NCBI RefSeq assembly: GCF_008801605.1
Contig: NZ_VZPJ01000011.1
Coordinates: 165,863-229,862 of the forward strand
Length of the DNA stretch: 64,000 nucleotides
Direction of reading: 5' to 3'
From: Pseudomonas brassicacearum subsp. brassicacearum
Lineage (GTDB): Bacteria > Pseudomonadota > Gammaproteobacteria > Pseudomonadales > Pseudomonadaceae
Position 1 is the first letter of the stretch, and each line of letters opens with the position of its first letter. Positions 37,901 to 44,098 of this stretch are shown here, piece by piece. The notes under the pieces were generated by a model. The model did no database searches. It saw only the letters and a program-made list of their open reading frames with translations, and was not told where the DNA came from. Made by a program: the position numbers and the translations under genes.

Positions 37901-39174
37901 GCGCCCCCTTGTCCGGCCGTGCCGTTGGAGCCCGTGGAGTTGAGCGTGTCGCCGCCCTTGCCACCGGTACCGCCAGTGATCGCGCCACCGCCACCACCGC
38001 CGCCACCGGCGTACTGCGGCGTTACACCACCGCCACCGCCGCCGCCCGAAGCGGCGTTCGCGGTCACCGTGACGTTTCTCAGGGTCAAGGTGCCGGCGTT
38101 GTAGATGCCGCCGCCCTGGGACACCAGCGCATCGTCGCCGCCGTTACCACCGTTGCCTGCCACCATGCCCCGGGTAATGACCAGGCCATCGAGGGTGGCG
38201 GTGGTACCCGACGTCACGTTGATGATCTGGGTGCGATATTGCCCATCCAGGGTCACATCGGCGACGTTGTCGTTGTTGAGGTCGCCATCGATGGTGACGT
38301 TTCTATCGACCACCAGCACTTGGGTCAGCGCGACGGTCATGCTGGTATTGAACGTGACAATGTCACCGTTCTGCGCCGAACCCAGGGCTGCGCGCAAAGA
38401 ACCGATACCCGAATTGAGGTTATTGGTGGCGGTCCAGGTGGCCAGGCCCCATTGGTACTCGCTCATGGCGGAGTTCGAGAGCACGTTGGCGCTTTCGATG
38501 TTGCCGGTGGCGATTTCCAGGTCCCAGTCGCCGCCCAGGCCGGTACGGTCGTCGGACGCCGCTACATCGCGGCCGGTCAACTGCGCCAATGAATCGACCA
38601 GGCTCAAGCCACGTTCGCCTTCGGCGGTATAGCAGCCATAGATCAGGATATCGCCACCGGCATTCATGTCCTGGCCGATCTGCGCGAGCACTTCGCTGCG
38701 GGCCTGGACGTTATCCGCCGACAGGTAGCTGTTGCCCAGCCACAAATCACCAGCGTTACCGTGGGCGATGATCTGCACCGAGCTGATGCCCTGGTGGGTG
38801 TCCAGGTAATCGGCGATCTGTTGCAAGCCGTCCTTGCTGGCATCCAGTTGCACGACCTGGGTACCAGGCGCCACGCCTTCGAGCAGGCTGGCGGAATCCT
38901 TGACCCGGGAATCGACGAACACCACAGACTTGCCCGGCACGGCAGCCTCGGTGGCATCGACCTGGCCCTGGGGTGCATGGGTGTCGGCCGGCTGGTCCGC
39001 CGTGGGCGTCTTGGCCGCATCGGCCGTCGGATGTGCATCCGGTTGAGCAGCGTCGGCCACGGTTGCCGCCACCGCGCCGTCGAATAGCATTCGCGGCTCC
39101 AGGGACATGATCATTGGCGATGCCAGGGCCTGTGCGCCCTCGGTTACCCGCGATTTGCCTTTACTCCACCACAT
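31936..39174 (-). CDS. Giant DUF4347/Ig-repeat adhesin with LEPR motif
   Basis: 2412 residues from ATG 39174, which has CCAGGTGATC upstream; a longer frame to 39210 begins without this site. Layout: a short basic N-terminus with LEPRMLFDG (25-33); a low-complexity linker; DUF4347 (about 83-225) with His138 in QIIAHGNAG and Cys181 in LIYGCYTAEG; a beta-helix-like stretch (about 250-350); a glycine-rich region (about 350-600); 16 Ig-like repeats of about 102 residues; and a Gln-rich C-terminus ending QQVGISQVQA. No classical signal peptide and no RTX nonapeptides are seen. It is probably a surface adhesin exported by the neighbouring TolC/HlyD proteins. The function is inferred from architecture and context. 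Confidence 0.85.
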   Translation of the reverse strand: MWWSKGKSRVTEGAQALASPMIMSLEPRMLFDGAVAATVADAAQPDAHPTADAAKTPTADQPADTHAPQGQVDATEAAVPGKSVVFVDSRVKDSASLLEGVAPGTQVVQLDASKDGLQQIADYLDTHQGISSVQIIAHGNAGDLWLGNSYLSADNVQARSEVLAQIGQDMNAGGDILIYGCYTAEGERGLSLVDSLAQLTGRDVAASDDRTGLGGDWDLEIATGNIESANVLSNSAMSEYQWGLATWTATNNLNSGIGSLRAALGSAQNGDIVTFNTSMTVALTQVLVVDRNVTIDGDLNNDNVADVTLDGQYRTQIINVTSGTTATLDGLVITRGMVAGNGGNGGDDALVSQGGGIYNAGTLTLRNVTVTANAASGGGGGGGVTPQYAGGGGGGGGAITGGTGGKGGDTLNSTGSNGTAGQGGAGGGFFNIGGRGGSTTGGAGGAAYPGYSTGSAGGTATSGGLSIGGGGGGDGYDDIGGAGGGAVGGIYNDTGATLRIIGNSVISNNVGAGGGGGGGGAGGSYLQAGGAGGVGVGAIWNKGSILITAANFAALAGNVGGSGVGGTSAGSAGVSPASVANVYGDGGTINTNYVPDETPPTATVVVANTNLNSGGTSTVTITFSEAVTGLTAADLTVQNGSVGTLTSGDGGITWTGTLTAASNIADTTNIITLNNTGVADLAGNAGVGTTDSNNYIVNDTVAPTASIVVSDTALRIGETSTVTITFSEAVSGFTTADMTVANGTLSGLSSSDGGITWTATLTPDAAITDTSNLIVLNNTGVADLNGNAGVGTTNSNNYAIDTQRPTATIVVSDTALRVGETSVVTITFSEAVSGFTTADLTVANGTVTGLSSSDGGITWTGTLTPSASVSDTTNLITLDNTGIADLSGNAGSGTTDSNNYAIDTARPTATIVVADTALNIGETSLVTITFSEAVTGFTLADLTVANGSLSGLSSSDGGITWTATLTPSASTTDATNLIILANTGVADAAGNTGSGTTSSNNYAVDTQRPTATIVVADNALSVGETSLVTITFNEAVTGFTTADLTVANGTITGLSSGDGGITWTGTLTPSASVSDTTNLVTLDNTGITDSAGNAGSGTTDSNNYAIDTVRPTATIVVADTAIAVGETSLVTITFSEPVTGFTLADLTVANGSLSGLSTSDNITYTATFTPSAGISDTTNLITLNNTGVVDGAGNVGSGTTDSNNYVVDTLRPTATIVVADTALSVGETSLVTITFSEAVTGFDNSDLSVANGTLSAVSSSDGGITWTATFTPALGVSDTSNLIVLNNTGVSDAAGNTGTGTTNSNNYQVDTNVPTATIVIADTTLSIGETTLVTVTFNSAVSGFDNADLTVSNGTLSTMSSTDGGVTWTATFTPSASISDTSNVITLDNTGLINAAGNAGVGTTDSNNYAVDTVRPTATIVVADTAIAAGETSLVTITFNEAVTAFTSADLTVANGVISGLSSSDGGITWTATFTPTSGVTDTSNVISLNSGSIVDLAGNLNVGGTDSNNYALDTERPTATIVLADANLSVGETSLVTITFSEAVTGFTNADLSVANGTLSAVSSSDGGLTWTATFTPTLGVRDTSNLIILDNTGVSDAAGNTGTGTTNSTNYAIDTQVPTATIVVADTSLSIGETSQVTITFNEAVSGFDNSDLTISNGTLSNVSSSDGGVTWTATFTPSASISDTSNLITLDNTGVVNVSGNAGVGTTDSNNYAVDTVRPTATIVVADTAIAAGETSLVTITFNEAVTGFTDADLSVANGTLSGLSSSDGGITWTATFTPTSGVTDTSNVITLANSGVADLAGNAGSGTTDSNNYSVDSQRPTATIVLSDSVLKPGETAQVTITFSEAVTGFSNADLSVANGTLSAVSSSDGGLTWTATFTPTLGVTDTSNLITLDNTGVSDAAGNTGTGTTDSANYAVETQVPTATIVVADSALRIGETSQVTITFSEAVSGFDNSDLTISNGTLSNVSSTDGGVTWTATFTPSASITDTSNLISLDTSGVVNASGNSGVGVVDSNNYAIDTVRPGATITVGDTTLGIGQSTTVTISFTEAVSGFDLSDLSVANGVLSNLASSDGGLTWTATLTPTVGVNDATNLILLDAGNVQDLAGNAGVGIAISANYALDATRPTATIVVADPNLTVGETTQVTFTFSEAVTDFDLSDLSVTNGELTNLTTSDGGKTWTATFTPTVNLTDPSNFIALDTSNVSDQTGNAGASVAVSNNYAIDTVVPNDVKPPPEFLTTDPVTVIPPSEVPLQPIVFTPPTGNLGSPLGFPPLFEQRDVGGGLRPIGDIFINHGALAPSYIAQVFSTDAAGDGSGQGFLGFGGGDGGVFGTSTLSTLFNQDSGSEGESMDAFDSQSMQGGDVSQGLRGTFGAPTLGQQLQHLKDTEQRQVDSLASALQQVGISQVQA
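32490..37395 (-). repeat. 16 tandem Ig-like repeats in the giant adhesin
   Basis: Units of about 306 bp each encode a domain of about 102 residues beginning PTATIVVADTAL and containing TITFSEAVTGF, DLTVANGTLS, SSSDGGITWTATFTP and ending SNNYAIDT. The units differ from each other by many substitutions, unlike the almost identical lapA repeats, so the array is older or less prone to homogenisation. Confidence 0.9.
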
Positions 39175-39226
39175 GACGATCACCTGGACTCGAACTTCTT
39201 GAACACGCAAATGAAAAAAACCGCAA

Positions 39227-40072
39227 TCAGCTGATCGCGGCGTCGGTTTTCATACGAATGACATTGGCGGCGCTTGCGGACCCATCGCGCCAGAACGACA
39301 ACTCGGCATACTTTTCAAACAGATCCGGCGGCAGCAAGGTCCGCCGGGCTTGCGGCGCGACCTTGGGCTTGACCTTGTGCAGGCCGGCAACGCCCAGGGC
39401 CTGGTCGAAGGCCGGCGCGTCGTAGGTCAAGTGATTGAAATCGTGCTCGAACCAGGGTTCGCCGATGAAGTCGTACACCAGGCGCATCACCCGCTCCGGG
39501 GCCTGGCTCAACAAATCGTAATCAACGATCAGCAGCGACTCGGCGTTCTCACCGTAATAGGCCTCTTTGAGCGCCGTCCAGGCGAACCCCACCAGGCGGT
39601 TGCGCTGGGCCAGGGTTTCGCAGCGGCTGTAGACGGTGTTGCGCTCGTCATCGTCGTTGAACAGCTTGGTGTTTTCGAACGGATTGGCGCGGTAGAGCCG
39701 CTCCAGGCTGTCGAGCACCCAGGCGACGTTGCGCACACAGGCGATGGTCTTGGCTTGGGGAAACAGATCCTGCAAGGCAGGCAAGCGGGCGCACCACTGG
39801 CGGTTCGTATCGAAGATGACAGGCTTGTCGGATTTGTCGGCGTAGTAGGAATCGAAGAGACCGCGCAGCAGGCGGCGGCGCAGGTCGGTGTCGATGACCG
39901 AGCCGAACTCGCTGCCGGCGCTGCATTGCTGCAGGACGCTGCTGAACAGCGAACCGACGGGACTGGTCATGCCGGCATGAAAGCGCGGGTTCTGCAACAA
40001 AATGGCAGAAAGCAGGGTCGAGCCCGAGCGCGGTAAACCGGAGATAAAGTGAAACTGCGGCAATCCCTTCAC
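39227..40072 (-). CDS. Sulfotransferase-family protein (first in the adhesin locus)
   Basis: 281 residues from GTG 40072, with AAAGGGAC upstream; a TTG at 40099 has no ribosome site. The PAPS loop is FHFISGLPRSGSTLLSAIL at the N-terminus. A second conserved region is AKTIACVRNVAWVLDSLERLY, and YDLLSQAPERVMRLVYDFIGEP matches the C-terminal part of the family. It is the first gene of the adhesin operon, 52 bp before the giant gene. Two different sulfotransferases flank the adhesin-TolC-hydroxylase set, which suggests sulfation is part of the pathway. Acceptor unknown. Confidence 0.82.
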   Translation of the reverse strand: MKGLPQFHFISGLPRSGSTLLSAILLQNPRFHAGMTSPVGSLFSSVLQQCSAGSEFGSVIDTDLRRRLLRGLFDSYYADKSDKPVIFDTNRQWCARLPALQDLFPQAKTIACVRNVAWVLDSLERLYRANPFENTKLFNDDDERNTVYSRCETLAQRNRLVGFAWTALKEAYYGENAESLLIVDYDLLSQAPERVMRLVYDFIGEPWFEHDFNHLTYDAPAFDQALGVAGLHKVKPKVAPQARRTLLPPDLFEKYAELSFWRDGSASAANVIRMKTDAAIS

Positions 40073-40377
40073 CTGTTTGTAGTCCCTTTGTATCGCCAAG
40101 CGTAGCCGAGGAAATAATCGCCGACTAGTAGTACTTTGACATCAAATACACCTTGAACCGTAAAAAAGATGGACGGTACAGGCCCACGGCATACGTGAAT
40201 CGATTAAGCGAACTCGAAGTATTTTCATGCCCTTTTCACCCAGCAGAATGAAACAACCGCGTCTACGCTCAGCGTGCGTGACCAGGCCAGGGGTTAAGGA
40301 GTAGGACTGATCGCACCTCTCCTCCCCCAGACCCTGCCCGCGTCGCCATACCAACAATCTGAAGGGATGAGGAATCT

Positions 40378-40965
40378 ATGGAAGTATTTATGGGCACTAT
40401 CCAGTCATTCGCCTTTAACTTCGCGCCCAATGGCTGGGCGCTGTGCAACGGGCAGACACTCGGCATCTCCCAATACCAGGCGTTGTTCTCCCTGCTCGGC
40501 ACCTACTACGGAGGCAACGGCACCACCAACTTCATGCTGCCCAACTTGCAAGGCCGCCTGCCCTTGGGGCAAGGCAACGGCCTGGGCCTGACTCCGCGGG
40601 TCATCGGCGAAGTTTCCGGTACCGAAAACGTCACAGCAACGATCAACAACCTGCCCAACCACACCCACACGCTCGCAGGCATCAGTGCCTCGACCACCCT
40701 GCAACTGGCCAACCCGGCCAGCAACCCGGTGAATACCCCAACGGCCACCAACTCGTTCATCGGCACCTCAGGCACCGGGCCGGGATCGGCGGCGATCTAT
40801 TCCGACAAGATAGGCGCCTCGCCGGTGCCGTTGCAGGGAGTGACCACCACCGTTAACGGCACGATTTCCGCCACAGGCAACGGTTTGCCAATGGAGATAA
40901 TGAACCCGTTCCTGGCGATCAACTTCAGCGTCGCGCTGAATGGCCTCTTCCCGTCCCGTAACTGA
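40378..40965 (+). CDS. Phage-tail-collar-domain protein (MdpB-like)
   Basis: 195 residues from ATG 40378, preceded by GATGAGGAATCT. The collar domain shows FAPNGWALCNGQTLGISQYQ, LLGTYYGGNGTTNFMLPNLQ and GRLPLGQG, and a C-terminal MEIMNPFLAINFSVALNG. This is the 'microcystin-dependent protein' type of tail-fibre protein found outside prophages. No other phage gene is nearby. It is divergent from the adhesin operon and followed by a DUF6916 gene, an association I recall from similar clusters. It could be a secreted or surface-displayed binding protein. Confidence 0.85.
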   Translation: MEVFMGTIQSFAFNFAPNGWALCNGQTLGISQYQALFSLLGTYYGGNGTTNFMLPNLQGRLPLGQGNGLGLTPRVIGEVSGTENVTATINNLPNHTHTLAGISASTTLQLANPASNPVNTPTATNSFIGTSGTGPGSAAIYSDKIGASPVPLQGVTTTVNGTISATGNGLPMEIMNPFLAINFSVALNGLFPSRN

Positions 40966-40971
40966 TGAATC

Positions 40972-41000
40972 GCCGGAGGGCTACGGTCCTCCGGCCTTTT
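40972..41000 (+). terminator. Intergenic hairpin with T-run between collar and DUF6916 genes
   Basis: An 8-bp stem GCCGGAGG / CCTCCGGC with a short loop is followed by CTTTT. It lies between the collar stop codon and the downstream ribosome site, so it would lower expression of the second gene or end most transcripts. Confidence 0.7.
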
Positions 41001-41011
41001 GGAGTCTCGAC

Positions 41012-41323
41012 ATGCTGCAACAGGTTCATAGCCGCCATTTCCAACCGCTGCTGGGCCAGACCGGCAGCCTGACCCTGCCCGACGGCAGTCGCCTGCCGGT
41101 GCGCTTCGAAACCCTCGAAGAAACACCTCGGGCAAAGCTGCCGAACATCGAGCGCATGCCCTTCAGTGTGGAACTCAACAGCCTGGAAAGTACGCCGTTC
41201 GTGGACGGCCTCTGCGAGCTGGAAGTGCCGGAACTGGGCAAGATCGAGGGGGTATTCGTGTCACGGATGCCACCCATGGGACGGGATCCGGCGCTGGGGT
41301 ATTTCTACATCGCGTTTAACTGA
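41012..41323 (+). CDS. DUF6916-type small protein
   Basis: 103 residues from ATG 41012, preceded by TTGGAGTCTCGAC. The sequence MLQQVHSRHFQPLLGQTGSL and the ending GRDPALGYFYIAFN match the short DUF6916 proteins that accompany collar-domain genes. The fold appears to be all beta. The function is unknown; because it is encoded next to the collar protein, it may be its partner or chaperone. It lies behind a terminator-like hairpin. Confidence 0.65.
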   Translation: MLQQVHSRHFQPLLGQTGSLTLPDGSRLPVRFETLEETPRAKLPNIERMPFSVELNSLESTPFVDGLCELEVPELGKIEGVFVSRMPPMGRDPALGYFYIAFN

Positions 41324-41368
41324 TCACACAAAACCCGAGTTCAAAACAGACCTATTGTCGGAGCGGGC

Positions 41369-41473
41369 TGTGTGGGAGCAAAGCTTGCTCGCGATCCAGG
41401 CGCAGCGGTCCTCAAGAGACCGCGGCGTTTTCATCGCGGGCAAGCCTTGCTCCCACACAGCCCGCTCCCACAG
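41369..41473. repeat. Inverted REP pair with extra half-copy
   Basis: CTGTGTGGGAGCAAAGCTTG at the left, GGCAAGCCTTGCTCCCACAC at the right, and a further CCCGCTCCCACAGG at the end. It fills the gap between the DUF6916 gene and the acetyltransferase, which converge. Confidence 0.8.
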
Positions 41474-41499
41474 GAATTTATAGTGCCTGCAAGACTTGC

Positions 41500-41991
41500 T
41501 CAGTTGCCTTTCGGATACCAGACCAACCGCTCCGCCGCCGGGCTGCGCTCTTGTACTTCGAAACCCAGCGCCAGGTAGTGCCGGCGGGCATGGGGATTGC
41601 TGGTCCAGACCACGGTCGCCACCGGGCAACGGATCTGTTGCGCGGCTTTCTGCACCCCTTGCAGCACCGTCCGGCCATAACCTTGCCCACGCGCCTGGGG
41701 GATGAAGGCCAGGTACAGCACGCGAATTTCATTGGGGCCGAAATCCGTGCTCAAGGCGCCGATGGCGGTGCCGAGTTTTTCCACGACGTAATGCATGGCA
41801 TTGGGAAAGTTCTCGCCCAACCCTTGCTCCTGCACCTGGAACTGCTGGGCAAGCACCTGTTGCACTTGCTCGTGCTCACCGTCGATCCACTGCAGGTCCG
41901 GTCGCGCCGCCTGGTACAGGCCCTGCAAGAACGGTCCATCGCTGACCCGCGATGGACGCACCACCAATCCCTCTGCTGCCACTGAATCCAT
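41500..41991 (-). CDS. GNAT-family N-acetyltransferase
   Basis: 163 residues with the acetyl-CoA loop IPQARGQGYGRTVLQGV and the motif B end HARRHYLALGFEVQERSPA. Nine bases separate it from the preceding M50/HlyD gene, so it is the last gene of that four-gene operon. Possible roles include acetylating an exported substrate or a small metabolite. The acceptor is not predictable from sequence. Confidence 0.85.
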   Translation of the reverse strand: MDSVAAEGLVVRPSRVSDGPFLQGLYQAARPDLQWIDGEHEQVQQVLAQQFQVQEQGLGENFPNAMHYVVEKLGTAIGALSTDFGPNEIRVLYLAFIPQARGQGYGRTVLQGVQKAAQQIRCPVATVVWTSNPHARRHYLALGFEVQERSPAAERLVWYPKGN

Positions 41992-42000
41992 GCTCGCCCC

Positions 42001-44097
42001 TTAGAACCCGCTTTCCCTGACACCCAACGCCGCCAACCGACGCCAGGCCGCTCCCAACACCGACTCGCCCTCGCCCTGCAACACCGCCACCCCACGCAGC
42101 GGTTGCACCGGGGCAGAGGTATCGCCCACCGCACTCAGGCGCACGCCGTATTGCGCCTGCACCGGCTCGGCCCGTTGCTGCGAGTCGCGGCGCACCGCAA
42201 TCGGTCCGTGATGATCAGACGTCAACGCTTGCTGTTCGACCCAGGCCACGCCGTTGGTATCGATTTCATTCAGTTGCACGGCGATGGAGGTGTGCATCGG
42301 ATCGTCCGCAATGAACCGTCCCGTGGCCCCCGGCTCGACCCGCCAAAGCTCGGCTTCGGTCAAGTACCCGCGCAATCGCGAATCGGTCTGCACCACCCGC
42401 GCCAGCGCCTGCGTGGGCGACAACCAGCGCCCGACCGACAGTTGCGGCAACAAGTCGCGCACTTGGCCGGCATGGGGCGCGCGCAGCAACAGGCGTTCAC
42501 GCTGGGCGACCAGGCCCCGGTATTCGGCCACCGCTTCGGCCAATCGCTGTTCGATGATGCCGGCATCGGCAGCGGTTTCGCTGCGCCCGGCCTGACGCCG
42601 CATCTGCAACTGCTGGATCTCGATTTCCCGGCGCACGATGGTCAGGCGCGACGCCATGTCCGGCGACTCCAGCTCAATCAACACATCGCCCTGTGCCACA
42701 GTCTGGCCGTCGCGCACATTCACCTGCTTGACCCGGGCCGCCACCGGCGCGTGCAAGGCACTGGCACGCCCGGCCTCGAGCATGGCCGGCACTTCCACCG
42801 CGCTGCGCCAGGGCAGCAACAGCACCAACAGCAAAGCCAGCACCACCAGGCTGCTCAGGAGCACCCTAACGCCGTGGGCCTGCTCACGGCGACTCCACCA
42901 TTGCCGCCATTCATTCACGATGGGCATAAAAATGAACCACACCAATTCCACCATCATCAGAAAAATGCCCAGCACCTTGAAGAACAGGTGATAGACCGCC
43001 AGGGCAATCCCGAAAAACAACAACGCCCGCCACAGCCAGGAGCCATAGCCCCACACCAGCAAACGGCGCCGCATCTTCGGCGACCAGGGTTCCGGCGCCG
43101 CCGCGCCATAACCGAACAAGGCTTCACGCAGGCGCCAGCGGCACAGGGCGAACGCACGCCCCTGAAGGTTATCCACCGCCCAGAAATCACTGAGCAGGAA
43201 ATACCCATCGAAGCGCATGAAGGGGTTCAGGTTGATGACCAGCGTGGTGATCCAGGTGGCGCTGGCCAGCATGAACGCCGCGGTGCGCGCCGGCCCGTCG
43301 GGCAGCAGCGACCAGGCCAGCAACGCGATGCACGCCAGCACCAGCTCGGCCAGGACCCCGCCGGCACCGATCAGCAACCGCGCGCGGCGGTCATTGATCC
43401 GCCAGGCATCGCTGACGTCGGTGTAGAACATCGGCAACAGCACCATGAATGCCACGCCCATGCTTTGCACACGACAGCCCGCACGCTTGGCCATGAATGC
43501 ATGGCCGAATTCGTGGCACAGCTTGGCGAAGAGCAACGCCGTCCCGAACGCCAGCGCACCGCCCAGGCTGAACAGGTGCGGAAACGTCGCGATGAATCGC
43601 TGCCAGTCCCGCGACACCAGGAAAATGCCGGCACCCAAGGTCAGCGGCAGACCATAGCGCAGGATCCCGGGGCCGAACCGCGCCAACCAGGGCCAGGCAC
43701 GATTGAGAAAAGCGTCCGGGCGCCACAGCGGAATGCGAAAAAACAGGTATTGATGCAGCAGGATCTGCCACAGGCTCTGGCGCTGCGCGGCGGTCTTGAA
43801 GAGATAGCTGTCGCGCTGTTGCGGGTCCATCGCGCTGATCAGATCATGACCGCGCAAGAAACCCAGCAACTGCTCCAGCGATTCACCATTGAGTGGCAGG
43901 CCTGGCTCGCGGTTCGCGGCTTGCAGCACCTGCTCCGGATCACCCAGGGACCAGTGTCGCAACATGCGCATCGCCGCCGCGCCAAGCTTGAAATAGCGCC
44001 CGCGCACCGGATCGGCCAAGGTCCACTGCGGCGAACCGTCCGGGTCCGGCGCCGCCGGGGACAGTTGCAGGTCCGGCCGCAGGCTCGGCAGCTCCAT
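42001..44097 (-). CDS. PqqD-like / M50 zinc protease / HlyD fusion
   Basis: 698 residues. The N-terminal domain of about 95 residues (TLADPVRGRYFKLGAAAMRMLRHW) resembles PqqD-type peptide-binding domains. A multi-span membrane region follows, carrying the site-2-protease zinc motif HEFGH (195-199) and the third ligand in NPFMRFDGY (291-299, Asp297). The C-terminal part (about 445-698) is a periplasmic HlyD adaptor with LHAPVAARVKQVNVRDGQTV and LLRAPHAGQVRDLL. It is one base downstream of the GAF-HlyD gene. Such fusions are usually found in peptide or protein export systems and may combine substrate recognition, intramembrane cleavage and transport. No ATPase is encoded beside it. Confidence 0.85.
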   Translation of the reverse strand: MELPSLRPDLQLSPAAPDPDGSPQWTLADPVRGRYFKLGAAAMRMLRHWSLGDPEQVLQAANREPGLPLNGESLEQLLGFLRGHDLISAMDPQQRDSYLFKTAAQRQSLWQILLHQYLFFRIPLWRPDAFLNRAWPWLARFGPGILRYGLPLTLGAGIFLVSRDWQRFIATFPHLFSLGGALAFGTALLFAKLCHEFGHAFMAKRAGCRVQSMGVAFMVLLPMFYTDVSDAWRINDRRARLLIGAGGVLAELVLACIALLAWSLLPDGPARTAAFMLASATWITTLVINLNPFMRFDGYFLLSDFWAVDNLQGRAFALCRWRLREALFGYGAAAPEPWSPKMRRRLLVWGYGSWLWRALLFFGIALAVYHLFFKVLGIFLMMVELVWFIFMPIVNEWRQWWSRREQAHGVRVLLSSLVVLALLLVLLLPWRSAVEVPAMLEAGRASALHAPVAARVKQVNVRDGQTVAQGDVLIELESPDMASRLTIVRREIEIQQLQMRRQAGRSETAADAGIIEQRLAEAVAEYRGLVAQRERLLLRAPHAGQVRDLLPQLSVGRWLSPTQALARVVQTDSRLRGYLTEAELWRVEPGATGRFIADDPMHTSIAVQLNEIDTNGVAWVEQQALTSDHHGPIAVRRDSQQRAEPVQAQYGVRLSAVGDTSAPVQPLRGVAVLQGEGESVLGAAWRRLAALGVRESGF

Positions 44098-44098
44098 G

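Noticed and set aside
32281..38632. Long open frames on the plus strand, including products of about 600 residues and a series of 101-residue units
   Set aside because: They lie exactly antisense to the adhesin repeats, repeat with the same 306-bp period, and arise from high-GC codon bias without ribosome sites or recognisable domains.
31936..39174. Classical RTX type I substrate
   Set aside because: No GGxGxDxUx calcium repeats and no LapA-like TAAG retention module were found, and no ABC transporter gene adjoins it.
40378..41323. Prophage or tailocin fragment
   Set aside because: Only the collar-domain protein looks phage-like; no integrase, capsid, tail tube or lysis genes surround it.
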